Shown piece by piece: positions 43,601 through 56,790 of a stretch of DNA of 64,000 bases. Below the pieces are notes generated by a model, which was not told the origin of the DNA, did no database searches, and saw only the letters and a program-made list of their open reading frames with translations. The position numbers and the translations under genes were made by a program. This DNA comes from Diogma glabrata (Eukaryota > Arthropoda > Insecta > Diptera > Cylindrotomidae): contig OY856186.1 of the NCBI GenBank assembly GCA_963693315.1, positions 75,358,837 to 75,422,836 of the forward strand, in the 5' to 3' direction. Each line of letters starts with the position of its first letter. Position 1 is the stretch's first letter.

Positions 43601-43794
43601 GATAATTGCGGTTGTACTAATGCTGGACTATTGTGTATGTGTTCAGCTTGGAGTGATGGACCCAATTGTGGTATTGCAAAGTCCTCTGCCCAATTGTTCC
43701 CCCTGAAGTTCACACCCCGAACCAGACATTCGATCTGTAGTTCGGTGGGTTCCAAACCATAGAACGGATGGTCAACGTCTAGTTGGCTTGACAT
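40603..43794 (-). CDS. Gag-Pol single frame (Gag, PR, RT, RNase H)
   Basis: 1063 codons from ATG 43794. Residues about 100-270 form a retrotransposon Gag core (WVPTFTGDGHSPDVHEFVHR, LKGAADRYYLNL). No CCHC knuckle follows. Protease: LLDSGASITIL (about 42570-42600). RT: MPFGLCNAPQTM, VYLDDLLVV (about 41690-41710). RNase H: FFIRCDAS, TDHSSLKWL. The frame stops at AHGGV inside the integrase zinc finger, the start of the broken region. Gag and pol share one frame without a shift, unlike the 1.7-8.0 kb element. RT and protease motifs are intact. Confidence 0.93.
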   Translation of the reverse strand: MSSQLDVDHPFYGLEPTELQIECLVRGVNFRGNNWAEDFAIPQLGPSLQAEHIHNSPALVQPQLSLNYPPAPLTAPPPYNQPPQVWRDAAPALAPVEYRGVRGNNLSRYDSNWVPTFTGDGHSPDVHEFVHRVEAAARRDRVNWDDLRSIVPRYLKGAADRYYLNLTHEYEVVTYPVLREGLLQTFGTLTDDKAILRVLLNRKQKSKESVYEYLVEIGSLNRRLARPFADREMLEIAREGLSVELQNATLAATIHSIDELRTLCQKFERLWSTPVPTRTSNLRISKLQQVDDYEVDVELDRDGYIETMDSKQPEQQHEEGDERCSDAGRSATTNETQIKSSNTFNFPSLHRTYFRRLERNIRYWRIRKLFRKACISSILSETKDPRPRLTIKILDKHISGLLDSGASITILGRNSLELLESAGTNYRKYTSCIRTADGTATKILGYIEIPITVNGSTKPMRFHIVPGLREELYLGIDFWEKFGIVPSFVSELTRTELQTFNTHNLTTDQQHELDMIKDSFPSFEVSGLGKTSLVEHVIDVGDNAPVKQRHYPTSPAVQLKVYAELDRMLQMGVIEESNSSWCSPVVLVQKESGKNRLCIDSRRVNSLTKKDAYPLPLIDGLLGRLNSTKYISSIDLKDAFWQIPLAEASRDKTAFTVPGRPLYQFRVMPFGLCNAPQTMCRLMHKVIPHQYHENVFVYLDDLLVVSSTFQEHMELLSKVSSLLRAAGLTINLKKSKFVLREVKYLGFLVGEDGLRTDPDKVRAVAEYPAPSTVKQIRRLLGMAGWYQRFIPNYASVVSPITDLLKKSSGKLKWTLEAQAAFENLKRLLTTAPVLINPDYNKEFFIRCDASLTGIGSVLYQIDTDGQECPIAFMSKKLNKAQRNYSVSELECLAAILSVKKFRGYVEGHRFTIVTDHSSLKWLMSQKDLSGRLARWSLKLQHMDFTIVHQKGTQNIVPDALSRLYDDTHEELTEALTHHINDIKIDNEGYRHNEYTDMIAKVQSSPKDFPSVKVVDDKLYIRIEPRPDAIPNDVPVWKLWVPKPMTSNMIQKHHDDSTAAHGGV

Positions 43795-46364
43795 TTTAAT
43801 GGTAAAATTTATAAAGTCAAGAACTCGAAAATACCAACAATACTAAAACCAATTCCAACTAAAAAATGTAGCTAGTACGCTGTAAAAGTGAAAACAATGA
43901 AAAACCCAAAACGAAAAAAAACAACGAACGCCCCAAAAAAAATTTTGTAAAAACAAACTTGTAAAGGAACAAAATGGAAAGACCACCGTCGTACCCAATC
44001 TTTGCTGAATCTTTTACAAAAGTTCCTAAAATATTGTATGTGTAAAAATATAATTTATTTATTTAATTTCAGATATACTGAAATATATATATATACCTCT
44101 ATTTATTGACGACACACCCCTATGGAAAAAATATTTATTTATTTTAAAATTTGAAAAAAATATTTAAAGATGTTTATTTATTGGGTGGTCCTCTTAACTC
44201 AAAATATTTATTTAATTTTTTTAAAAAATAATAGATATTTATTTATATCTTGATGTTTTGCTTAATTATCAAAATTTATTTTATTTAGCTACCTAAAATT
44301 AACTTAAATTAAAAAAAATTATTTATTTAATAAAAATTATTTATTTAGTTTTTTGAAAAATTTGTTTGATTTATTTTATTTTTATTTAATAATATAAGAG
44401 ATTCCCAAAATCAAGATTCGTCTGGAGACAATTTAAAAAGTAAGTATGGCTACAATATCCATATCCATATTGTTTAAATTTAAAATATCGCGTTCGCGAG
44501 CCCACTCCAACCATGCATGTGAGAACTGACTAGAAAAGCCCCTAACGACCAGATTCTACAGAACAGTTTCTCCCCAACCTAATAAAACAATCACAACTGT
44601 CACGATTAGACCTTAGGTCCACTTCTACTGACCCAGTTGTGCTTGTTTAACCTAAAAATAAATTACAACTAAACCTAATGCGAAAGTTGAAGAACGCTCC
44701 CGAGCACCAGACTTCAAATCCTAAACTCTATGAAAAATTGTTCTATTGTAAAAGCTAAGTGGAAAAATGGAAAAGTTTTTGAATTTGTATGAGGTGAAGC
44801 CTCTGATCCTGAAAGCAAAGTATAATTGGTCCTTCTCTTCATTACACCGAAGAAGCCTCTGAGCAAAGAATGGTACTACTGGTTTGCACCTAAGTACAAA
44901 CACAGCAACACCACTCCTCGTCCCTGAGAACTTCCTCGCCGAATGAAGAGAAGAAACCAATGTTCTTCGATCGCATAACCCCGATGGCCATAGGCGATCT
45001 AAGAACGACATCAATGTTAAAGAGTGAAGCTCTATGGATGGCTTGTTAGGCCTACCGCTGAGAAAGGAGAATTTATACATTAACATAAAGTAAATAATAC
45101 ATAACTTATCCATAATCTAAATAATTTCTTATTTAAAAATGCTAAATCGAAACATGAAATATATAATGTGTTAATAAAGTTTTACATGAAATTAATTAAA
45201 TTTAATCTTCAGACTAGATAATAAATTGGTAATTTATATTATAAAAAATATTACGATTATTTTAAATTTAAAACTAAGCTTACTAATTTTTAAGTTATTA
45301 ATTCTAATATATTTGTTCAGGTCAAATTTTCATCGCTTTATTTATTGTATTCAAAACAAAAATAAATGTTAGCTAAAAATAATTATTTCTATATTTATCT
45401 TATTTTTTAAATTAATCGCAATAAAAAATAATTTTAAAAATGGTGGTAACTAAAATGGACTCATACGAGATATGTATACGTACGTCAGCGGATCAATATG
45501 ATGACAAATGTGGAGATATTGATTTGGATCCGGCTCACTCTATAAAATTAATGGGAATTATTTATTTTCAATTATACTTCTATAAACACAGACCAATAAT
45601 ACTTTGATAGTAGTGACGAAAGATTTAAACTTATATAAAATTGTCGAAAAACTGTTTGGTCAATGTTAACTTTTATTACGTTAATAACATCCTAAAACTC
45701 ATAAAAACATGACTTAACCACAAAAAATTCTTTCGCCAAACGAATTGTGTTGCAATAGGAAACCTACCTAGATTTTCAGGTTTGACATAAATTATTTTGT
45801 ATATATATATGAGATACACAAAATAATTCATGTACAAATCATAAAATCTAATAAGGCGTATTGCAATAGAAGTCGTTTTGGCCAAAAATGAACATTATAT
45901 TAGCCAAAATAAAAATATTTCAACATTTCCGTATAAGTTCAAAAGTTTATAGAACTGTAATGAGACATGTTCTATTGACATCCACTCCATAGTGTGAATA
46001 ATACACAAATCAATACCTCGAAATTGTAACTCACATTAAACCAATGACGAATATGGGGATCGCGTATGAGTGCATTGAAAAAAAGCTAGCTAAACATTTA
46101 CTAAATCTAACCATAATCAAAAAAAACATACAATTAATTTCATAATCCAAAAAATAAGTCAACAAAAAAACCAATACTGGTTTTACCCAAAAATTACAAA
46201 AATTTATAATAATATTATATGAATATCTTTGCCAAACCAAACCGGTTTGACAACCAACGCCTAAAACTGCGCCAAAAATATACAAAATCATTAATTATTT
46301 ACTCTATAATTCAAATATAAAAAAAACCCTTACAAAGCCCCAGGTCTTTGTTTCGGCTGCCAGT
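43795..46364 (-). other. Long leader of the defective Gypsy element
   Basis: 2.57 kb between the 5' LTR and gag. It begins (element sense) AC then TGGCAGCCGAAACAAAGACC, a plausible primer-binding site starting with TGG. The rest is AT-rich. A 130-codon minus-strand open frame (44721-45113) matches nothing I know. No env-like gene. Confidence 0.6.
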
Positions 46365-47372
46365 TATTACAAGGTGATTCACTTCGTGAATCGGATTGAA
46401 CTTTTATCACAAATCAATAAAAATGATACTACGGGATAGCGTTTTCCTCTTAAGTTTTAAAAAATTATTCTATCATCAAAATAACCAAGTTAAAACACAC
46501 AAAAACAACTAAATTTCAATACTAATATAAAATAAGAAAAATACCTTAAATTACAACTGTTGATTGGTGATTCACTTCCAGCGTTGTTTTTAGTTTTCAA
46601 AGTTTAATTTTCAAAAACTCAGCAGCATGAAATAGATCCTTTCGAGCGAGGTTTCTGGCACATAAAACTATTATTCGTATTTTTTTGTGCCCCATTGCGG
46701 CGTGAATATTCCAATTTGTTCGTAATTCAAATAAAAATTATAAGTTGCTTTACGAACCAACATTTATTATACATTTTTATTAAAGTTGTTTAAAGAATTA
46801 AGTTCATATTTCGCATGTGACACTAATGTTAATGAATTACGATAATTTTTTAATTCATTCGAAAGATTTACATAATTTTTCAGTATCACTTTAAAATTAT
46901 TTTGTGATATATTTTGTATACACAATAATCGATACATTTTAATATGTTGTTATCATTTCACTTATTATAACTACATTTATTTGTTATGAATTTAATTTCA
47001 CGAAAATATAATCTTGCATAACATAAAAGCACAATTAAAATGTTTTCTGATTTAAAGTTAAAAACTGAATGAATCTCAAAATGTGATTTTTGATTTTTGC
47101 ATCTTCATATCAGAAAAAAACAAATCGTGCAATACCCAAAATTCAACAAAGATTAGCAACGACATCTGTTCGTTAGAATTGGAAATGAAATTGAGTACGT
47201 TCGTTTGCTTTTTATAGTATATTCGAAATTTAACCAGCAGTTAAGTATTAGAAAATTTTAAAATTATTATTAATGTAAAAATGAACGGAAACTAATGAAA
47301 TACATTTTTATTGAATTGAAAACGAAGATGAATTTGTTTTATTATTGTTTTGCGAATATTGCGACCGTTACA
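46365..47372 (-). repeat. 5' LTR of the defective Gypsy element
   Basis: 1008 bp. It lacks ~28 bases present in the 3' LTR (GGGATAGCGTTTTCCTCTTA here) and is otherwise almost identical. It starts TGTAACGG in element sense. Confidence 0.9.
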
Positions 47373-47656
47373 AACTAATTACTAACAAACGATAAAATAT
47401 TACTGCGTATTATCAGCATATCTCAATCTATCGATAAAGACAAAAGAGTTATTGATTTCAACGGTAAAAAGTTTTGATGTGCCAACTTCACATTCAAATT
47501 TTGTTTGCTAATAACAATTAGCTAATTACTACAAACGTTAATTTTGAACTCCGTATCTTCTCCAAACGAATCACAAACGACCTGCATCAAAATAATTTAA
47601 GAAAATTGTAATTAGTATAATTATTGGTGTGTCAACTTCACGTAGCCGTCACTATG

Positions 47657-48690
47657 GGCGTTTTCGTTAATTTAAATTCGGAATAGAATAGATTGTTCTA
47701 ATTTTGATCAAATTCTGAACGAAAACGCCAATATACATATAGTGTATTCTTTTCGACTATACTGAACAAGTTCCGCCACCGAATTATCGAAATTTGTGTT
47801 CTTTTGGGTTGCACCAGCACAGAATTATGATTTCGGTCGTATTCTTTTGGAAACAGAATTGTTATTTTGCCCACACCCAGTACAAAAAAATAGCATCGTA
47901 GAAATTGGTGGTGTAGAATTTTTTTTTGTGATTTTTGTTTGTTTATCGTATTTGGGATGTTTTTTTTATAACACAACCGATCACCATAACTAATATTTAC
48001 CATGACATATGTCAAATCATTTTTTTGTTTGTTTGATTTCCTTTATTTCTTTCAGGGAGAAAACAGCTTTGTCTTCCCAAAGACGTGCGTAAATTTTTCA
48101 TTTGATTCAATATTGTACAATTATTGCGAGTTTCTTTTAAATCCATAAGAGAAAAACCTACCACAAAAAAGTAATAGTTTCTCTCTCCCTGCGACTGTAT
48201 AAAAAGAAATGAAAAAAATGACGGATTAACTCGTAATTATTTTCATTCATTTTATAAAGATTAGCACAAGTTAAGAGAATAGATTTTACTTTTAGTTTTG
48301 TTTTAAATTATTTAATTATTTATAATTTAAATAAACAGAAATGCAAACGGCGAAAAGAGAAAATGAATATGACATATTAGTGATCACGATTTGTTATGTC
48401 TCTCTTCATACAATTTTAAAGTTATATTCTCTCTATATTTATATATACTCTAATGTATAACAGGTATTAATATTTTGAAAATATTATTTTGTGAATAAAA
48501 ATCAACCAATTACAATCAATCTGGGTTAATATTTGTAATGAAAAAATAGAGCAGAATCCAAGTGTTCTTTTAGGTAGATTTCGTATTAAAATCTCCCTAT
48601 TGCAATAGGCTTCATCTCGGAATTTCGGAAAAAGTTTGGTGCCAAACGACTATATATGATAAGCGGAGACGGAAAATCAAAATGAAAAAA
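47657..48690. other. Repeat-rich stretch, no gene
   Basis: 47990-48460 is the inverted relative of 29195-29840 (CTCTCTCCCTGCGACTG, GTACAATTATTGCGAG reversed). The remainder is AT-rich with no recognised exon. Confidence 0.6.
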
Positions 48691-48692
48691 AA

Positions 48693-49100
<408 letters not shown>

Positions 49101-49119
49101 TTTTTTTTTTTTAAGGCGT

Positions 49120-50562
49120 TCATGCTCCATGTAGGAGCGTTGCCAGGTTGATCAGCTTTGAATATCCACCACGGTCATTCGCAACAGCGACATAATTACC
49201 ATGGCAGCCGATTTTTTTAAGGTCGTTTATTACGTCAGTCTCCCATTGTAGTCGTGGTCTACCTCGCGGTCGCCCACTCCCTGGGGTACTAACGTACATT
49301 TTTCTAATCATTCCAGACTGTGAATCGGCTCGTAGAACATGCCCAAACCAAGCAATCCTATTAGAACGGATACAACCTATTATATCAGGACCCTCAAGAA
49401 GGTCTCTGATCTCAAAGTTATACCGGGTTCTATACTCTCCGTCGTCTGTCTTAAGTGGACCAAAAATGTAGCGTAGGATCTTACGCTCAAATACAGATAA
49501 ATGCGATTCGTCATTTTGTGTAAGGGTCCACGTTTGTGACCCATACATCACAACCGGTCTAATCAATGTCTTGTATAACTTGAGCTTGGTGTTACTTGAT
49601 ACATACGGTGATCCAAGAAGAGGTTTGATTGAGTAGAAAGTTCGATTACCTGCAGCGATTCGAGCTTTTATATCTGTAAGTATGCTGTTGTTTGAGTCAA
49701 GCATTGATCCCAAATATTTAAAAGATTCAACTCCCTCAATTCGTTCATCGCCGCACATCAAATCTTTCTTCTCAGCCTCCCTTGAAACATTCATATGTTT
49801 GGTTTTATTGTAGTTAATTTGCAGACCAATTTTTCTAGCACCACTTTCAAGCGACTTGAAAGTCTCACTCATAACAGCTTCACTTCGGCCGAGGATGACA
49901 ACATCATCAGCGTAAGCAATCATCTGTACTGAGTTTATTGACAAGATATTGTTATTAGTCGGTAGTTTCTTTTGACGGCACACATATTCTAAGGCTAAAT
50001 TAAAAAGTATAGGAGAGATAGCATCACCTTGTCTTAAACCGGAGTCGACTTTAAAAAACTTTGATATTTCGTTCTCTACTCGTACACAGCATTGACAGTT
50101 CTGTACTGTCATTTTGCATAGTGATATCAGGTTACCAGGAATTCCCATTGACACCAGAGCAGACCATAGAGTCTCTCGTTCGAGAGAGTCGTAGGCCTGC
50201 CTGAAATCAATGAAAAGTTGGTGCACAGGTATGTTGAACTCTCGACACTTTTCCAAAATCATCCTTATCGAGAAAAGTGCATCAGTGGTACCTCGGCCCC
50301 GCCGGAAACCACACTGATATTCTCCAAACAGTTGTTCAGCAAAAGGATTGATTTTGGATAGCAAAATGTAAGAAAAGATTTTATATGCTGTGCAAAGGAG
50401 AGCGATTCCTCTGTAGTTTGCACATTGTAGGCGATTACCTTTTTTATGGATTGGTATCAGCATAACTGTGTTCCAGTCCTGTGGCATGGTTTCAGTCCTC
50501 CAGATCATTTGAACAAGTTCAAACAATCTTAAGGATAGAGTTTCGCCACCATGTACAATCAT
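49120..50562 (-). CDS. RTE reverse transcriptase part
   Basis: 480 codons. RT blocks: [58 protein letters not shown] and the active site [10 protein letters not shown] (about 49885-49925), then the thumb with YLGSMLDS. The C-terminal part has [26 protein letters not shown] and [14 protein letters not shown]. It is intact to its stop near 49120. The N-terminal boundary is not a real start: the sequence is continuous with the endonuclease frame except for a small out-of-frame deletion at about 50590. Confidence 0.93.
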   Translation of the reverse strand: MIVHGGETLSLRLFELVQMIWRTETMPQDWNTVMLIPIHKKGNRLQCANYRGIALLCTAYKIFSYILLSKINPFAEQLFGEYQCGFRRGRGTTDALFSIRMILEKCREFNIPVHQLFIDFRQAYDSLERETLWSALVSMGIPGNLISLCKMTVQNCQCCVRVENEISKFFKVDSGLRQGDAISPILFNLALEYVCRQKKLPTNNNILSINSVQMIAYADDVVILGRSEAVMSETFKSLESGARKIGLQINYNKTKHMNVSREAEKKDLMCGDERIEGVESFKYLGSMLDSNNSILTDIKARIAAGNRTFYSIKPLLGSPYVSSNTKLKLYKTLIRPVVMYGSQTWTLTQNDESHLSVFERKILRYIFGPLKTDDGEYRTRYNFEIRDLLEGPDIIGCIRSNRIAWFGHVLRADSQSGMIRKMYVSTPGSGRPRGRPRLQWETDVINDLKKIGCHGNYVAVANDRGGYSKLINLATLLHGA

Positions 50563-50570
50563 TTCGGATG

Positions 50571-51623
50571 TTATATCGTCGATACCAGCGCCGCTTCGAA
50601 ATCCTCTTTGGTTGGTTCGTCTACATGTACCTTTGACGCACGAATAAGCTTTGCTCGTCGCCCGACTTGTTGCTGGTCACTTAAGTTGAGAAGATTCTCA
50701 AAATAAGCGGCCCAAGTATCTAAAATATTTTTAAGGTCTACTTGTAGCTCCCCATCTTCGTTTTGAATAGCAGTCGATCTAGTTTGAGGGCCCTTCTTTA
50801 AGGTTTTAACCTGTTGAAAGAAGTTACGCGATTGATGTTCCTTATTGAAGCTTTCAATCTCCTCACACTGTCTCTTCCACCATTCTCTCTTCGTTCGTCT
50901 ACATAGTTTCGTAACGGCTTGTCTTGCCAGTTTATAGTTCTCCTTCGTGGACCTGGTGTTGCGTTCTTGTAGACACTTCAGATAGCAATCTCTTTTGTAT
51001 TGAATAGCATCAAGGCATGCTTGATCCATCCATGGCTTCTGGGAGTGGTTCTGTGGTCGTTCAAGTATTCCCTCAGCAGCGCTTAAAACAGCATCTTTGA
51101 GCAAATACCATGACTTATCGACGTCTCCATTAATGGTTTCTGATTTCTCTAATGTTTCGGCAATATGGATTTGATATCTCTCTTCTGTTTCAGCATTCTT
51201 TAATGATGAGATGTTAAAACGTTTCCGTTGATTGAATTTTGGAATGCCTGGATTTGGGAAGTGGAACCTTATCGTTGCACATACAAGGAAGTGGTCACTT
51301 CCAATGTATGCACCTCTAAAGGATCGCACATCCAGAACGCTCGAAAAGAAACGTGCTGTTACTAGAACGTGATCAATTTGATTTCGAGTATTTCCATTCG
51401 GTGAGACCCAAGTCTGCTTATGAATCGATCGATGCGGAAAGAACGTACTGGCAATTCTCAAATTATTTGATAGTGCAAACTCAGTCATTCTCTCACCATT
51501 ATCATTCGAATTCAAATGCAAGCTGTTGGGACCCACCACATTTCCATAAGAGATATCTCTTCCAACCTGTCCATTAAAGTCACCAAGAACCATAATGAAG
51601 TCGCGTGTTGGTGTTTGTTTCAT
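50571..51623 (-). CDS. RTE endonuclease part, 5'-truncated
   Basis: 350 codons from the first ATG; the frame is open further upstream to the TA array at 51686. Shown: [13 protein letters not shown], a NQIDHVLV block and [13 protein letters not shown], the C-terminal half of an apurinic-like endonuclease. The N-terminal catalytic blocks are missing. The linker [20 protein letters not shown] follows. It ends when a short deletion shifts the frame: the next bases read [10 protein letters not shown] in the RT frame. Confidence 0.9.
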   Translation of the reverse strand: MKQTPTRDFIMVLGDFNGQVGRDISYGNVVGPNSLHLNSNDNGERMTEFALSNNLRIASTFFPHRSIHKQTWVSPNGNTRNQIDHVLVTARFFSSVLDVRSFRGAYIGSDHFLVCATIRFHFPNPGIPKFNQRKRFNISSLKNAETEERYQIHIAETLEKSETINGDVDKSWYLLKDAVLSAAEGILERPQNHSQKPWMDQACLDAIQYKRDCYLKCLQERNTRSTKENYKLARQAVTKLCRRTKREWWKRQCEEIESFNKEHQSRNFFQQVKTLKKGPQTRSTAIQNEDGELQVDLKNILDTWAAYFENLLNLSDQQQVGRRAKLIRASKVHVDEPTKEDFEAALVSTI

Positions 51624-51682
51624 AACCTCTTCCAGTGCTATGTAGAAATTATTCTTCTCGTCGACGGTCTTAGCTTCAGTTG

Positions 51683-53763
<2,081 letters not shown>

Positions 53764-53766
53764 TTA

Positions 53767-54175
53767 GGCGCGCTATACACTTGAATTAGGCGGGCTATAC
53801 ACCTGAGCTAAACTATGCGAAATATGCGAACTATGTTTTTAAAAAATAATGTATATAACGTTATTATAGAAAAAAACATTACGGAAACAAAACATTTAAA
53901 AAAGAAAAGAAAAACGGAAACATTACATTTTTTAAAAAAGCTTTTACTTTTTTAAAAACATAGTTCGCATATTTCGCATAGTTTAGCTCACGTGTATAGC
54001 ACGACTTAAGCTATGCGAACTATGCGAACTAGGTTTTTTGTATATAACGTAATCAAATGAATGACTATACACTTGAGCTAAGCTATAGCTTAGCTCAAGT
54101 GTATAGTCATCCATTTGATTACGTTATATACAAAAAACATAGTTCGCATAGCTTAGCTCAAGTGTATAGCGCGCC
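53767..54175. mobile_element. Palindromic MITE with TTA duplication (409 bp)
   Basis: Ends GGCGCGCTATACACTTGA and its inverse are flanked by TTA (53764-53766, 54176-54178). The motif CTATACACTTGAGCTAAGCT recurs in both directions several times, including a perfect palindrome around 54061-54110. TTA duplications are typical of PIF/Harbinger-type elements. No ORF. Confidence 0.78.
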
Positions 54176-54596
54176 TTAAACTTTTTTAAATATAACGAAA
54201 AGTTATCGCCACAAGTATTTAAAATGTCTATGGCGAAGATCAAAACCTCCGGTATTGTAAGGCCTGTTGTTTTTTTAACAGAAAAAATCGTGATCTTATA
54301 GCGCCATTTTGAAATTAAAACTCTATATAAACAAAATTTAAGGCCATCATATATACATCAATATACTCCATATAAAAAATTTAAACAAAAATATTAATCC
54401 ATTTTTTGCATATGGCAATGTTCATTATTTTTGGCTTATAGCGTCAATGAAGTGGGCTATGAATATTGGGGGTTTTGTTCGAGCATTAAAATAAATGCAG
54501 GATTTAGAAGACTAAGAAAACAACGGTCTTGTGCTCTTCGGGCAATAAAACGAAATAGAAATTGGTTTGCAGTTATTGGTACAGGTCTTGCAGTCC

Positions 54597-54785
54597 AAAT
54601 TCAACATTTTGCAAATCACATTCAACTTTTACAAATCAAATTCAACTTTTTTCAAATCAAATTTAACTTTCTGTAAATGAAAATCAATATTTTGCAAATC
54701 AAATTCAACTTTTTGCAAATCAAATTCAATTGTTTGCCGTTCAATTTGATTTGCAAAATATTGAATTTGAATTTTACTACTTCGT
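54597..54785. repeat. ~20-bp tandem repeat ending in a hairpin
   Basis: Five to six units of TTTGCAAATCAAATTCAACT-like sequence, then an inverted unit (TTCAATTTGATTTGCAAAAT). Together they can fold into a stem. Confidence 0.75.
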
Positions 54786-55589
54786 AGGGGTGTAGCATTC
54801 AGCATCAACTTTAACCTGGCGTGTACCTTTTAAAAACAAGAGAAATTTTTAACCTTTGGCTTTTCCTCTAACAGACAGGTTATAGAAAACCTTTTTGGAA
54901 TTCTTGTACGCCCTGGAGAATTTTTCTAACCACGTTAAACATCCATCCCAAAAACGCAAAACGTTCTGGTATACGTCACACTGCATAATTTCCTTACGCT
55001 TAATAATACAATTGCAAGGGCTTATTCTCCCTCAAATTAGGCAAGACGCATATCGAACTATAATACACTCTAATACAACCACCTCAGCATACGTGTTTGC
55101 TACGGGAACGAAATGCACTGCAAATAAGAGATACGTTCGGTTCCTTTATAAATAATGAAGCTCGTTCCTCCGATCCGATTATCCCGGATTTTCCGGGACA
55201 GTCCCGGATTTAAGTCTGCCGTTGCGCATTGAAAATGTCACTGAAATTGTCCTGGAATATAAAAAAAGTCCCGAATTGTTCCGTTTTTCTAGCACCAAAT
55301 ACCATACAATATTTTTTTATAAGATATTTAAAAAAGTTGCAGTAAAATTTAATTTTTAAATTGCATGAGTTTGACTCGTCGACTACTTGGCGCAAGCAAA
55401 CCATGATGGTTGGGGCTAATGCTCGCAATAGAAAGGAGTTTACAATTATTTCAACTGTTAAAGTCATACTTTTTATCGTGTGAAAAATGTCCAAAAACCA
55501 TTGAAGTGTTTTTGAAGATCAGAAGCCTGCACTTTGGCTTTTCTTTCTGCATAATCCACCCTCCGTTTTTCATAACGCTGTAAAACGTG

Positions 55590-56790
55590 TTGAATGAGAA
55601 AAACACTTCAATGGAGAAACAAATATATCAATATATCACGTATCTCTTCTGAAACTTCCAACAGTAAAAGTTCAGAAGAGATACGTGATCTAATTGTGAA
55701 GTGCAAAGCACGAACCGAACATGAATTCCTCTCTTCTACGTTAAGATTGATACTAGCTGCGTTTTTTTCATTTGGGTTAGGGTCAAGGTTTGAAAAATGT
55801 CATTTTAAATTGATTATTCAACTCATTAGTGAAGTTCAATGGAGCGAAATTTATTCGATGATATGACCTACCTTAAACAACACGGAAACAATGAAAAACT
55901 AGCAGAATGGACCAACAGCAACTTGAGTTGATTGGGACTTGACCATTTGGCAGATAACCACATTCCATTCAAAAATTAGTGGAATTATGTTCGTGACAGC
56001 CCGAGACAAATGCAGCGGGGATATGACTTTTACTTAGGCGCCAAGATTTTTTCTTTATTTGATAAAGAATCACTCACTGAAGAGTGTCCGGGGTCCAAGT
56101 GCAAGTGCCCCGGGGTCCAAGATGCAAGCTTTTGATAATAGCAAAATCCATACAAAATTACACTGTTTTGACTAGAATTTTTTCTGTTTTTTTATTTTTT
56201 GCTAATTTTTGCTTTATTTCCTATGTGCTTATAAGATAAACTGATTGAAACTGTCCCTTTTACTAAATTTTCTTAATTTACAATAAAAATAATAAAAAAA
56301 AATCCACTTGCGCCTTAGCTCAAGTAATCTCGCCATAACGTGGGCCCCTGAGGTTATAATTATTTTTTTTAAGTTATTCATGTTGATTCTTTGAAATTGT
56401 ATATCAAAAATAACATTAAACGTCATTTAAATTGTAACATTTGGTAAAAAAAGTGTATTTTTATACATTTTTTTTTTCAAAGGGCTATATCTTGGTCCCC
56501 GGGACAGATTTTCAAAAAGATTTTTGTAATATGCTATAAAAGTACCCTAAAAACAAAAAAAATTGGCTGGCGCCTAAGTTAAAGTCATCTTGCCAATGCA
56601 GCGACTGGATGAATTTTTTCAATAATTTATCGATAGCCATCGGAAAATCTCACTAAGGACTCGACACTTTAAAAGCAATGGTTATTTCAAGGTGTAATAT
56701 CGCTTTGTCTTGCGAAGATTTCCACTCAAAATTTCACAAAACGTTAATTTGTTGAAAAAAATACATAGTGCGTATGTATTGAAAAGTACC
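55590..56790 (+). pseudogene. hAT-type transposase fossil with MITE insertion
   Basis: The C-terminal part is clearest: around 56650-56770 several frames spell a dimerisation-region-like series, with SENLTKDS, LKAM and SRCNIALSCEDFHSKI readable after frame changes. Upstream (55850-56017) reads TYLKQHGNNEKLAEWTNS and later DSPRQMQR, which continues after the inserted MITE as LDEFF. Stops and indels are frequent. The N-terminal part is uncertain. Confidence 0.5.
56018..56594. mobile_element. MITE with 9-bp duplication (577 bp)
   Basis: Inverted ends GGGATATGACTTTTACTTAG and (from the right) GGCAAGATGACTTTAACTTA, then GGCGCCA, flanked by AATGCAGCG at 56009-56017 and 56595-56603. It interrupts the hAT fossil; removing it restores a continuous reading across the site. 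A 9-bp duplication suggests Mutator-like mobilisation. Confidence 0.85.

Larger units (their letters stand above)
38604..47372 (-). mobile_element. Defective Gypsy-type LTR retrotransposon (8.8 kb)
   Basis: LTRs 38604-39640 (1037 bp) and 46365-47372 (1008 bp) differ by a ~28-bp deletion, a 1-bp indel and at least one substitution. The target duplication is AACT (38600-38603, 47373-47376). On the plus strand each LTR reads TATTACAAGG...CCGTTACA. The single gag-pol frame is on the minus strand. A 2.6-kb leader separates it from the 5' LTR. The integrase core is deleted and no clear purine tract precedes the 3' LTR, so it is probably immobile without help. Confidence 0.9.
36592..47647. mobile_element. 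Foldback element with nested insertions
   Basis: Ends GGCTAAGTG...CACGTAGCC are flanked by the 9-bp duplication GTCACTATG (36583-36591 and 47648-47656). The original foldback was ~0.95 kb. Its left arm is 36592-36713 plus 37515-37858, the loop 37859-37886, and its right arm 37887-38059 plus 38590-38603 plus 47377-47647. Three insertions enlarged it to 11 kb: a CCCTGG MITE, a TTAA-flanked MITE and a Gypsy element. Arm-to-arm alignment reads through each insertion. A 9-bp duplication is usual for Mutator-like elements, but no transposase is present, so the superfamily remains inferred. Confidence 0.88.

Noticed and set aside
44721..45113. 130-codon frame in the Gypsy leader as a possible env or accessory gene
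   Set aside because: No signal peptide, membrane or fusion features, and no recognisable similarity; on balance a chance frame.
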